A stretch of 34,484 bases of DNA from Halobacteriales archaeon QH_8_64_26 (GCA_003021725.1 PXRA01000050.1:1-34484); one strand, 5' to 3'. Positions 1 through 7,364 are shown, counted from the first letter of the stretch. Numbers and translations: made by a program. The notes: generated by a model not told the origin, from the sequence alone.

Positions 1-38
1 ACGCCGAGAGGGTCCCCGTCACGATCGTCCGAGCGTGA
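1..38 (+). CDS. Possible 3' end of a gene cut by the window edge
   Basis: Reading from base 3, the frame is open for 11 codons (AERVPVTIVRA) and stops with TGA at 36-38. The third codon positions are almost all G or C, as in real genes here, while the other two forward frames look less gene-like. It would be the gene upstream of the PTS operon. In other haloarchaea that neighbour can be a sugar kinase or GlpR regulator, but too little is present to identify it. Confidence 0.3.
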   Translation, partial: AERVPVTIVRA

Positions 39-71
39 CCGTGGCCTACCGGGTGTTCCGAGCCGCTCGAT

Positions 72-101
72 CGTAGCGCTCGGATCGCAGCGATCGCTAC
101 G
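72..101 (+). terminator. Inverted repeat after the upstream gene
   Basis: CGTAGCG at 72-78 is matched by CGCTACG at 95-101, a 7-bp stem with a 16-nt loop. It lies between the presumed upstream gene end and ptfC. No T-run follows, so it may be a weak terminator, a processing hairpin or chance. Confidence 0.2.
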
Positions 102-242
102 GCCGCGCCGACAGGCGACGGGTACGTCGATCACGTGGCCCGGCGTGAACGCTCGATAGCCATTCCGATAGGAAACGATCAGAAACGCGCACATCCGAAG
201 GACTTTTCGACCGTCAGCGGCAACGGCCGTGGTAGACAATTC

Positions 243-1400
243 ATGGCATCGAAAGACACGACCGAACGGGCGCTCCGGGGCTACCTCACGTCGGTGAAAG
301 AAGACACCATGACCGGGGTATCGTTCATGATCCCGTTCGTCACGATCGGCGGGATATTCCTCGCGCTCGGCTACGCCGCGGCGTCGGTCTTCGGCGACGT
401 CGAGTCGGTCTTCGAGGCGACGGGCACGCTTGGATGGTTCCTCGCCCAGATCGGGAACGCGGGACTGACGATCATGGTCCCCATCCTGGGCGCGTATATC
501 GCGTATGCGATCGCCGACCGGCCGGGGCTCGCGCCGGGATTCCTACTGTCGTACATCATCCAGCAGGGCGGGGTCCTCGTGGCCGCGGGGAACGTCGTCG
601 GGCTCTCGGGCGGGGAGGCCGGCGCGGGCTACCTCGGCGCGCTCGCCGCGGGCCTCTTGGCAGGGTACGTCGCGCGCTGGTTCAAAAGCCGGGACGTACC
701 CGACGTCATCAAGCCGATGATGCCGGTGTTGATCGTACCCGTCCTGACGATGGCGGTGCTCTCGCCGCTGGTGATCTTCGTGCTCGGAGTCCCCGTGGCG
801 ATCGCGAACGCCGGTCTGACGGCCTTCCTGACGGGCTTACAGGGCGGGCAGGCGCTTTTGGTCGGCGCGATCCTGGGCGGGATGATGGCTCTGGATATGG
901 GCGGGCCGATCAACAAGGTCGCGTACGTCTTTGCGGTCGGACTCATTACCGAGGGGATCTTCGAGCCGATGGCCGCGGTGATGATCGGCGGGATGGTTCC
1001 TCCCCTGGGATTAGCGCTGTCGAATTTCATCGCCCCACAGAAGTACACCGCCGAGATGTACGAGCAAGCAAAGAGCGCCGTCCCGCTCGGCTTATCGTTC
1101 ATCACCGAAGGTGCGATCCCCTACGGGGCGGCCGATCCCCTGCGGGTGATCCCGGCGATCGTCGCGGGCAGTGCGGCCGGCGGCGCGACCTCGATGGCCC
1201 TCGGGGTGTCGATGCCCGCGCCGCATGGCGGGATCTTCGTCATCCCGCTGTCGAACCAGCCACTCGGATTCCTCGGAGCGATCGCGCTCGGGACGCTCGT
1301 GACCGCGGTGCTCGCGACGCTGCTGAAACCGGATTTCGACGTGACGGTCGCGGACCTCGAACGGACGGAGACGAGTACCCAAGGAACGCCGGGCGACTGA
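243..1400 (+). CDS. ptfC: PTS fructose transporter, EIIC membrane subunit
   Basis: This is the membrane channel of the fructose phosphotransferase system, which moves fructose across the cytoplasmic membrane while EIIB phosphorylates it. The protein (385 aa from ATG 243) is strongly hydrophobic with about 8-10 membrane segments. It carries EIIC-Fru hallmarks: MTGVSFMIPFVTIGGIF near the N-terminus, GGPINKVAY in the middle, EGAIPYGAADPLRVIP and a late PHGGIF. An ATG at 135 is in frame, but its extra 36 residues are charged and not membrane-like, so 243 is preferred. It is a stand-alone IIC rather than the IIBC fusion common in bacteria. It heads the operon, and ptfA follows after about 100 bp. 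Identification is firm; the start is likely but not proven. Confidence 0.93.
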   Translation: MASKDTTERALRGYLTSVKEDTMTGVSFMIPFVTIGGIFLALGYAAASVFGDVESVFEATGTLGWFLAQIGNAGLTIMVPILGAYIAYAIADRPGLAPGFLLSYIIQQGGVLVAAGNVVGLSGGEAGAGYLGALAAGLLAGYVARWFKSRDVPDVIKPMMPVLIVPVLTMAVLSPLVIFVLGVPVAIANAGLTAFLTGLQGGQALLVGAILGGMMALDMGGPINKVAYVFAVGLITEGIFEPMAAVMIGGMVPPLGLALSNFIAPQKYTAEMYEQAKSAVPLGLSFITEGAIPYGAADPLRVIPAIVAGSAAGGATSMALGVSMPAPHGGIFVIPLSNQPLGFLGAIALGTLVTAVLATLLKPDFDVTVADLERTETSTQGTPGD

Positions 1401-1462
1401 AACGGATGGGAAGGACCCGGGGGATCGGAGGCATCGAACGACGACCACTGGAGTCGGGAATA

Positions 1463-1471
1463 GCTTTAGGA
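1463..1471 (+). promoter_or_regulatory. Possible internal promoter before ptfA
   Basis: The stretch AATAGCTTTAGG around 1462-1473 resembles an archaeal TATA element about 36 bp before the ptfA ATG. The roughly 100-bp ptfC-ptfA gap is the only sizeable gap in the operon, so soluble PTS components may also be transcribed separately from the membrane subunit. Confidence 0.3.
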
Positions 1472-1503
1472 GCCATCCCGGCGGACGATAGACAGCACAC
1501 ATC

Positions 1504-1965
1504 ATGGACTACGACATCGACCGATTGCTACCGACCGCACAGATCACGCTCGAGGAACCGCCAGCCGAAAAGGACGAGACGATCGCGTTCCTGCTCGATC
1601 TCGTCGTCGAGAACGACCGCGTGAACGATCGCGAAAACGCACTAGAAGCGCTCAGGGAGCGCGAACGCGAGACTACGACCGGCGTCGGTAAGGGTATCGC
1701 GATTCCACACGCCCAGACCGACGGGGTGAGCGAGCCTTCTGTGGCCTTCTGTCGCTCGGAGGCGGGACTGGACTTCGATTCGATGGACGAGCAGCCGGCC
1801 CACCTGATCTTCGAGATCCTCGTCCCCGAGGGCGGCAGCGACGATCACCTCGAAATCCTGAGTTCGCTCTCGCGCTCGCTGATGCACGAGGAGGTCCGCG
1901 AGGGGCTGTACGACGCCGAGAGCCCCGAGGGAATCCAGGCGGTGCTCGGGGAGGCGATCGACTGA
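1504..1965 (+). CDS. ptfA: PTS fructose EIIA (PtsN-like domain)
   Basis: EIIA accepts phosphate from HPr and passes it to EIIB. The 153-aa protein is one complete PTS EIIA type-2 (fructose/mannitol, PtsN-like) domain. The phosphorylated histidine is His69 in GIAIPHAQTDGV, the family's active-site signature. The usual length is about 150 aa, so nothing is missing or fused. Its stop overlaps the start of ptsH (shared base 1965), which indicates translational coupling. It acts in the cytoplasm with the other PTS proteins encoded here. Confidence 0.93.
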   Translation: MDYDIDRLLPTAQITLEEPPAEKDETIAFLLDLVVENDRVNDRENALEALRERERETTTGVGKGIAIPHAQTDGVSEPSVAFCRSEAGLDFDSMDEQPAHLIFEILVPEGGSDDHLEILSSLSRSLMHEEVREGLYDAESPEGIQAVLGEAID

Positions 1966-2318
1966 TGGCCGAACGGCTCGTGCGGGTAGTGCCCGAAGCG
2001 GGGCTTCACGCCCGCCCGGCATCCGAATTCGTCCAGACGGCGAACGAGCACGACTGTGAAATCAGGGTGGCCGCCGTCGATAGCGGGGGAAACGAGGAGG
2101 ACGAACCAGTAGACGCCAGTAGCATGCTCGGGGTCACGAGCCTCGGGGTCGGCCACGACGAGCGGGTGAAGCTGATCGCCGAGGGCGAGGAAAGCGAGGA
2201 CGCGCTCGATGCCCTAGAGGAGGTGCTCTCGACGCCGGAAAACGGTGATAGCGGGGAGTGCGACGGCGATAGTGAGAGTGAGGGAAACACCAGCAAAGCG
2301 AACGGCGAGGAGGAATGA
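1965..2318 (+). CDS. ptsH1: HPr phosphocarrier protein
   Basis: HPr carries phosphate from enzyme I to EIIA. The N-terminal 85-90 residues match the HPr fold, with the phosphorylated residue at His15 in GLHARPAS, the same position as in bacterial HPr. The protein is longer than usual (117 aa) because of a C-terminal tail rich in Glu, Ser, Asp, Gly and Asn from about residue 88. This tail is low-complexity and probably disordered. The gene overlaps ptfA and ends 3 bp before ptsI. Confidence 0.92.
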   Translation: MAERLVRVVPEAGLHARPASEFVQTANEHDCEIRVAAVDSGGNEEDEPVDASSMLGVTSLGVGHDERVKLIAEGEESEDALDALEEVLSTPENGDSGECDGDSESEGNTSKANGEEE

Positions 2319-2321
2319 GTC

Positions 2322-4052
2322 GTGGACGAACGCGAACTGACAGGGATCGGCGCGACGCCGCTTTCGGGGATCGGTACGGCGAGGTGGTATCGCCCGGACG
2401 CCGACCTCGCGTTGCCCGACCCCGACCCTGAGGGCGACGGCGAAAGCGACGCCGACTTCGACCCCGCGACCGAACGCGAGCGCTTCGAGAACGCCCGCGA
2501 GCGGGCCCGCGAGGACTTGGAGACTGAACGCGATCGAGCACGGGAGCGAGTCGGCGAGGGTGAATCCGAGATCTTCGACGCTCACATCCAGTTCCTCGGT
2601 GACCCACAGATCGAATCGGGCGTGAGCGAGGCAATCGAAGGCGGCTATGGAGCCGAACACGCCGTACAGCGAGCGTTTGAAGAGCCTATCTCGCAGTTCG
2701 AGGGGATGGACGGCCGGATGGCCGAACGCGCCGACGACCTCCGTGACGTTCGCGACCGCTTGCTTCGAGTTCTACTGGACCGGGAGCGAACCGACCTGGG
2801 GGGCCTGCCGGAGGGTACAGTGTTGCTCGCCGACCGGCTGACGCCGAGCGACACCGTGCAACTCGACCCGGAGCAGGTGCGGGGCTTCGTCACCGCTACC
2901 GGGGGTCGAACCTCCCACGCGGCGATCTTCGCCCGGTCGCTCGCGATCCCGGCAGTGGTAGGGGTCGGCGACGCACTGTCGGAAATCGAAGAGGACGAGG
3001 AGATCGCAGTCGACGGCGAGGAGGAGAGAATAGTCGTCTCGCCGGGGGCGGCAACCAGAGAGCGGATGAAGCGAAGCGAAAACGTGGATACTCGCTCCGA
3101 GCCGGTGAGCACCGCCGACGGAGAGGAAATCGAGATTGCGGCGAACGTCGGCCGGCCGACCGAGATCGAGGGGGCCATCGATCGGGGCGCGGACGGCATC
3201 GGGCTCTACCGAACGGAATTCCTCTTTCTCGACCGGGACGCGCCGCCCGAGGAGGACGAACAGCGCGAGACCTACGCTGACGCGCTCGATACCTTCCCCG
3301 AGGGGCGGGTCGTGGTCCGAACGCTCGACGTCGGCGGGGACAAGCCGATCCCCTATCTCGACCTCCCCGGGGAGGAAAACCCCTTCCTGGGCGAGCGTGG
3401 CATCAGGCGATCGCTCGATCCCGATGGGGAACTCTTCGAGACCCAACTGCGCGCGCTCTGCCGGGCCGCCGGGAGCGGCGAGGGGGAACTGTGTGTGATG
3501 GTGCCACTCGTCGCCGCGATCGAGGAGTTCGAGGACGCGAGGGAGCGATTCGAGGCCGTACTCGCCGACCTCGATAGGGAGGGCATCGAGCACGCCCGCC
3601 CGGCGTTCGGCGTCATGGTCGAGACGCCCGCCGCGGCACTGATGGCCGGGGAGCTGGCCGAGCGGGCGGACTTTCTCTCGATCGGGACGAACGATCTGAC
3701 CCAGTACGTAATGGCCGCCGATCGCGGTAACGAACGGGTCACGGGGCTGCACGACCCGCGCTACCCGGCCGTGCTGCGCGCGATCCGTTCGACCGTCGAG
3801 GGAGCACAGGGCACCGGCGCCTGGGTCGGGATGTGTGGCGAGATGGCCGGCGATCCCGCGCTCGCCGAACTCCTAGTGGGATTGGGACTGGACGAACTGA
3901 GCACGAGCGCCGTAACGATCCCCGAGGTGAAAGCCGAAATCGAAGGGATCGATCGCGAGCGGGCGACCGCCCTCGCCGAGCGCGCGCTCGGTGCGACCAC
4001 GAGAGCGGAGGTAAGCGATATAGTAACGCGAAAGGAGGTGCAAGACACATGA
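2322..4052 (+). CDS. ptsI: PTS enzyme I (PEP-protein phosphotransferase)
   Basis: Enzyme I takes phosphate from phosphoenolpyruvate, giving pyruvate, and starts the relay to HPr. The 576-aa protein has the expected order: N-terminal HPr-binding region, phospho-histidine domain with His199 in GGRTSHAAIFARS, then the PEP-binding TIM barrel with GLYRTEFLFLDR, FLSIGTNDLTQY and the late GMCGEMAGDP segment containing the catalytic cysteine. The start is GTG at 2322, directly after the ptsH stop. Residues 36-75 are an acidic, charged stretch. The stop overlaps the ptfB start (ATGA at 4049-4052). Confidence 0.95.
   Translation: MDERELTGIGATPLSGIGTARWYRPDADLALPDPDPEGDGESDADFDPATERERFENARERAREDLETERDRARERVGEGESEIFDAHIQFLGDPQIESGVSEAIEGGYGAEHAVQRAFEEPISQFEGMDGRMAERADDLRDVRDRLLRVLLDRERTDLGGLPEGTVLLADRLTPSDTVQLDPEQVRGFVTATGGRTSHAAIFARSLAIPAVVGVGDALSEIEEDEEIAVDGEEERIVVSPGAATRERMKRSENVDTRSEPVSTADGEEIEIAANVGRPTEIEGAIDRGADGIGLYRTEFLFLDRDAPPEEDEQRETYADALDTFPEGRVVVRTLDVGGDKPIPYLDLPGEENPFLGERGIRRSLDPDGELFETQLRALCRAAGSGEGELCVMVPLVAAIEEFEDARERFEAVLADLDREGIEHARPAFGVMVETPAAALMAGELAERADFLSIGTNDLTQYVMAADRGNERVTGLHDPRYPAVLRAIRSTVEGAQGTGAWVGMCGEMAGDPALAELLVGLGLDELSTSAVTIPEVKAEIEGIDRERATALAERALGATTRAEVSDIVTRKEVQDT
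4031..4039 (+). promoter_or_regulatory. Strong Shine-Dalgarno site for ptfB inside ptsI
   Basis: AAAGGAGGTG sits about 10 bases before the ptfB ATG at 4049, within the last codons of ptsI. Strong SD sites are uncommon in haloarchaea. With the ATGA overlap it supports the chosen ptfB start and points to reinitiation or independent loading of ribosomes on the last operon gene. Confidence 0.65.
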
Positions 4053-4579
4053 AACTCGTCGCCGTGACAGCCTGTCCGACCGGGATCGCTCACAGCCAGA
4101 TGGCCGCAGAGAGCCTGGAGCAAACGGCCAACAACGAGGGCCATGAGATCACCGTCGAGATCCAGGGCGCGATGGGTGCCGAGAACGAACTGAGCAGTGA
4201 GCAGATCAGCGCGGCCGACGCGGCCATCATCGCGGCGGACACGTCGGTGAACCGGGACCGGTTCGCGGACGTGCCAGTGATCAAAGGCACCGTCAAGGAC
4301 GGTATCAACGACCCCGAGAGCCTCTTCGAGCGCGCACGGGAGGCCGCCGGTGAGGGAAGCGAGGGTACGGACGATCGAGGAGGTGGGGCGGACACGACGG
4401 ACGGGGCGGGCGACACCGATGCTGGCGGCGAGGCCGACGCCGCGTCCTCAGCGGCGGGCGACGGCGGGACGAAACGCGGCCTCGAAGCAAGCGCACCCAG
4501 CGGCGACGTCGACCCGGATCAGGTCGGCGGTGACCCCCGGAAGGGGTTGTTCGCGCGGCTGCGGCGGTTGCTCCCCTGA
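4049..4579 (+). CDS. ptfB: PTS fructose EIIB subunit
   Basis: EIIB receives phosphate from EIIA on a cysteine and transfers it to the incoming fructose, normally giving fructose 1-phosphate. The first 105 or so residues form a fructose-type EIIB domain: MKLVAVTACPTGIAHSQMAA with the phospho-acceptor Cys9. The start at 4049 is set by a strong SD and the ATGA overlap with ptsI. The protein is 176 aa, much longer than the roughly 100-aa domain. The extension is a Gly/Asp/Ala-rich linker (about 110-155) ending in a short basic, leucine-rich segment (RKGLFARLRRLLP) that could form an amphipathic helix. Being separate from EIIC, this tail may help dock it to the membrane; that is inference. Confidence 0.9.
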   Translation: MKLVAVTACPTGIAHSQMAAESLEQTANNEGHEITVEIQGAMGAENELSSEQISAADAAIIAADTSVNRDRFADVPVIKGTVKDGINDPESLFERAREAAGEGSEGTDDRGGGADTTDGAGDTDAGGEADAASSAAGDGGTKRGLEASAPSGDVDPDQVGGDPRKGLFARLRRLLP

Positions 4580-4624
4580 GGGAGACGATGAGCGGTGAGC
4601 GAGTGTAGTAGATCAGCTTTCACG

Positions 4625-5155
4625 TTAATTGGATTTCGTTCGAGTGAGTAGCCGAAGTACTGCTCCCGACACGAACCCGAGCGTACCGAGGCGGATTCCC
4701 CACACTAATGCACTATAGAGGGCCATTCCGAGGTAAGGAACGAACTGAGACCCGAACGACCACTCCCAGATCGGGATCGGGTCACCGATGCTCAGTGCTA
4801 CGCTCGCGAACGTTACGTTCGAGATAAACAGTGGTAGGAGGAAAATCGCACAGCAGTCGAGGAGACCACCGCCAGCGTGTGAGTAAATCGCTGCGACAAC
4901 GACCAAGCAGAGCAGGAACAGTATCGAAGGCAGGCCGGACGGGGACCACCGATAGGCCGATCCAGGGAGCAGCGGTCCAACGACGGCAAATTGGATAACG
5001 ACGATACAGAGACTGACGAGGATGGCTGTGGTGGTTGCGATGAGCCAGTGTCTGAAATTGCTGCCGAGGAACAACCGCCGAGCGGAGTGAACTACGTCTA
5101 CGTCGGTTCCCCCTTCGACCTTTGCGGTCATAGCGACGTTTCGATACCTATACAT
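4625..5155 (-). CDS. Hypothetical membrane protein, lower GC
   Basis: The 176-aa protein has four or five hydrophobic segments (around residues 37-60, 75-95, 100-120 and 130-165) and a basic C-terminus, so it is an integral membrane protein. I do not recognise the family. Base composition is clearly lower in GC than the neighbours and codons ending in A or T are frequent, which suggests recent acquisition. ATG at 5155 is possible, but ATG at 5131 (MTAKVEGG) is an alternative start. It lies alone, converging with the PTS operon and downstream of the M24 gene. Confidence 0.6.
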   Translation of the reverse strand: MYRYRNVAMTAKVEGGTDVDVVHSARRLFLGSNFRHWLIATTTAILVSLCIVVIQFAVVGPLLPGSAYRWSPSGLPSILFLLCLVVVAAIYSHAGGGLLDCCAIFLLPLFISNVTFASVALSIGDPIPIWEWSFGSQFVPYLGMALYSALVWGIRLGTLGFVSGAVLRLLTRTKSN

Positions 5156-5344
5156 TTTCCAATAATTCAGTAAAGCTCTTGTGCCTCCTTTCTGTCATAC
5201 CGTGGATCCTCGGATCGTGGGTCGTGGACGGGAAAAAGAGTATAGCCGAGTCCGTACCTCCCAGCCCGAGTACTGTAACGACCCCTGAGAAGCGAGCGAG
5301 GCGCACGGTGTGAGTTGGAGTCGGGTCGTCCTGACGAACCGTCC

Positions 5345-6433
5345 TCACCGATGGAGCACGTCGTGGCGCGCGAGCGAGCGGTCGCTCTCGGGTGGTTCGA
5401 CCTCGGTCGTCGGCCAGTCGCCGGTCGCGGTGAGGACCTCGATGCCGTCTTCAGTCACGAGCGCCGTGTCCTCGCTCTTTGCACCCTCCACTGTGGGATT
5501 CCAGGCATACGCCATCGGTAGCGTCACCGGCGCGTCGCTGTCGGGCGTTGCGATCCACTCCCGGCCGGCATAGCCCGCCGCGCCGCCCTGGTGGTGGTGG
5601 TCCCACTCCCCGGGCCAGCCGACCGCGTCGTAGGCCTCCTGGATGGCTTCGAAGACCTCCCCCGCGGTGCCCGCTCGGTCCTCTCGGCGGGCGACTTCGT
5701 GAGTAGCGTCGAGCGCTGCGGCGTCGACGGTCATGGCCGCATCGTGGCGGTCGGGAAGCCAGTCGGGCGGGTCGAACGCCACCGTTCGGGTACAACTGGC
5801 GTGCAGCCCCTCGCGTTCCGCGGTCACCGAGACCAGCGCGTAGTCGCCCAGCACGGCGTCGGTCGGCGGGAAATGGCGATACTGCGGCGCGCGCTCGGCT
5901 CCACCGACGAGCACGACCGGGGCCGCGATGTCCCATCGCGCGAGTTCACCCCGAAGCGAGGCGGCGAGCGCCCGCTCGGTCGTCGTTTCCCGACAGTCCC
6001 GACAGGCTGTTTCGAGGACCGCCGCGGTGTCGGTGCCCAGGTCGCGATACCGACCGACGTCGGTATCGGTAAGCGGCTGGCGGAGGGACCCGGCATCGAC
6101 TCCCTCGAGGCCCGGCACCTCGAAGTCGGCGGCGGCCGGCTGCGGGCTGTGGTCGGCGAGGGCCGTCGCGAGGTCGGCTTCGTACCAAGGGAACGTCGCG
6201 ATATCGACCTCGGCCGGGAGTTGTTCGTCGCCCAATCGGTCGGCCTCGATCGAGTTCGTGAGAACCGAGACCGACTCGCCGTCGTAGCCCGCCGCAGCCA
6301 CGCCCACGCTCGACTCGCGGTCGACGACGTTGCTACCGCCCGTGAGCCAGGCGAATGAGTTCGGGCGGGCGAACCACGCCGCTTCGAGGTCCCGCGTTGC
6401 GAGCAGCGAGTCGAGCCGATCCCGTCGGTTCAT
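5345..6433 (-). CDS. M24-fold (creatinase/aminopeptidase P-like) protein lacking metal ligands
   Basis: The 362-aa protein has the two-domain layout of the M24B family: an N-terminal creatinase-like domain (about 1-120) and a C-terminal pita-bread domain (about 130-340). Recognisable landmarks are GLHASCTRTV (M24 has GYxSDxTRT), a His cluster near 279-281 and EDTALVTEDGIEVLT near the end. The metal-binding Asp of the VDxG segment is Ser202, the Asp before TRT is Ser213, and the first metal Glu (IEPG) is Asn312 in WNPT; only Glu321 of the last pair is kept. A metal-dependent peptidase is therefore unlikely. Creatinase is a precedent for an active M24 enzyme without metal, so a C-N hydrolase on a small substrate is possible. 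ATG 6433 is chosen because a TATA-like CTATGTAG lies about 27 bp upstream. Confidence 0.8.
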   Translation of the reverse strand: MNRRDRLDSLLATRDLEAAWFARPNSFAWLTGGSNVVDRESSVGVAAAGYDGESVSVLTNSIEADRLGDEQLPAEVDIATFPWYEADLATALADHSPQPAAADFEVPGLEGVDAGSLRQPLTDTDVGRYRDLGTDTAAVLETACRDCRETTTERALAASLRGELARWDIAAPVVLVGGAERAPQYRHFPPTDAVLGDYALVSVTAEREGLHASCTRTVAFDPPDWLPDRHDAAMTVDAAALDATHEVARREDRAGTAGEVFEAIQEAYDAVGWPGEWDHHHQGGAAGYAGREWIATPDSDAPVTLPMAYAWNPTVEGAKSEDTALVTEDGIEVLTATGDWPTTEVEPPESDRSLARHDVLHR

Positions 6434-6439
6434 GTCGAT

Positions 6440-6765
6440 GCTTCCGGCTTCCATCTACATAGCCTTCGGCCCCACAGTTCTCCGCCTCGGCACCGGCGGC
6501 GAGCAACACCGTCCGGTTGCCGGCCGGACTCGGATCGATGTCCCAGTAGTTCTCGTAGCGGTGTTCGTCGTACTGGAGGCTGCCGTTCTCGCCGTAGAGA
6601 AACAAGTGGCTCGGCTGAGCCGCAATCACCGTTTCGTTCTCGCTGGGCGGTGCTGTAGGGTGAACCCCGCGCCGATATCTTCGGCAATAGCGAAGCCCCG
6701 GGCGACCGGGAGCGCTGCGAGCACGACGACGAGCACGAACGCTAATTTGTGCGGCGGTACGCCGA
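6440..6765 (-). pseudogene. Remnant of an arylsulfotransferase-like gene N-terminus
   Basis: On the minus strand one frame reads KLAFVLVVVLAALPVARGF, a convincing hydrophobic signal segment (about 6690-6750). A second frame then continues with SENETVIAAQPSHLFLYGENG and YENYWDIDPSPAGN (about 6480-6645). Together they resemble the start of haloarchaeal arylsulfotransferase-like secreted proteins. The two halves are in different frames, no start codon is evident, and the rest of the protein is absent because the M24 gene begins here. I read this as a decayed 5' fragment. The family assignment is from memory of the motif pattern and is tentative. Confidence 0.42.
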
Positions 6766-6910
6766 GTGGGCAGCCGGGACCGCAACGAGGGGCGGCGAGT
6801 TATGGGGATCGATCAGTGAGTGCTCCGGATCGGCCGCGGGGGACTCGATGGATCGACAGGAAACGGTGCGAACCGATTTCGGACTCGACACGAATCGGGC
6901 GTTCGATCGA

Positions 6911-7114
6911 TCACCGTTCGACCCTCTCGGAGAGCTCCTCGCTGCCGTCTCGATGGTCGGCACCCTCGATGTCGGTACCGGTGATCGTGATCCCTTCGTG
7001 CGATGGATTCCGATCGAAGTGTCGCTGGAGAGCCCGCTTCGAGACGAACGACCGATTACAGGCGAGGCAGCCGAACGTTTCGTGCTCCCCGCTAGCGAAG
7101 CGGAGGGTATACAT
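6911..7114 (-). CDS. Small C2H2 zinc finger protein
   Basis: The 67-aa protein contains one zinc-finger-like unit: two cysteines spaced CLAC (residues 16 and 19), then FVSKRALQRHF and a second His in NPSH. The spacing is C-x2-C-x12-H-x6-H, slightly longer between the histidines than the classical finger. The remainder is an acidic C-terminal tail. Such one-finger proteins are common in haloarchaea and probably bind nucleic acid or protein; the target is unknown. It is divergent from the winged-helix regulator at 7365 and shares with it a 250-bp region that holds a strong palindrome. Confidence 0.6.
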   Translation of the reverse strand: MYTLRFASGEHETFGCLACNRSFVSKRALQRHFDRNPSHEGITITGTDIEGADHRDGSEELSERVER

Positions 7115-7238
7115 GGTGGTTGTCTCGTGTCGTAGGGTATCGTCGGGCGATCGTTCGGCGACGATCGAACTCGCCTGCCGGCAAGCGAGGGCTCTGCTAC
7201 GTTCTCATGGACGGGTGGTAGGCTAATCAACCCCGGAG

Positions 7239-7263
7239 CGCGTTCCCAACCGCTGGGAACGCG
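7239..7263. repeat. Perfect 10-bp inverted repeat in a divergent promoter region
   Basis: CGCGTTCCCA at 7239-7248 is exactly repeated in reverse complement at 7254-7263 (TGGGAACGCG), separated by 5 bases. It is the strongest dyad in the neighbourhood, between the zinc finger gene (minus, start 7114) and the winged-helix gene (plus, start 7365). No T-run follows on either strand and no gene ends here, so an operator is more likely than a terminator. Confidence 0.6.
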
Positions 7264-7323
7264 ACCAACGAACGGTCCACCGGCCCGCGCCTCGCTCCTC
7301 ACCTCTTAATAGCGTTGACCACG

Positions 7324-7341
7324 CTACGAACGTAGTTATAT
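7324..7341 (+). promoter_or_regulatory. TATA box with adjoining palindrome, promoter of the HTH gene
   Basis: A TATA-like GTTATATG (7335-7342) lies 27 bp before the GTG at 7365, the geometry of a leaderless haloarchaeal transcript. Directly upstream, over the expected BRE, is the perfect palindrome CTACG-AA-CGTAG (7324-7335). A regulator bound there would compete with TFB, so this is a candidate autoregulatory operator. Confidence 0.55.
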
Positions 7342-7364
7342 GTGCAAGCGTAGTTCTGTCCGCC

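Noticed and set aside
434-1624. Long open plus-strand frame overlapping ptfC
   Set aside because: Translation is Arg/Gly/Asp-rich and repetitive, the usual shadow of a GC-rich gene, and ptfC in the other frame is clearly real.
5148-5348. Possible 66-aa minus-strand gene between the M24 gene and the membrane protein
   Set aside because: No recognised motif and a composition unlike haloarchaeal proteins; only its last 16 codons have an SD-like site in the wrong place. Not convincing.
6742-7302. Long minus-strand frame over the zinc finger region
   Set aside because: Arg/Ser/Pro-rich translation; the zinc finger frame on the same strand has clear motifs.
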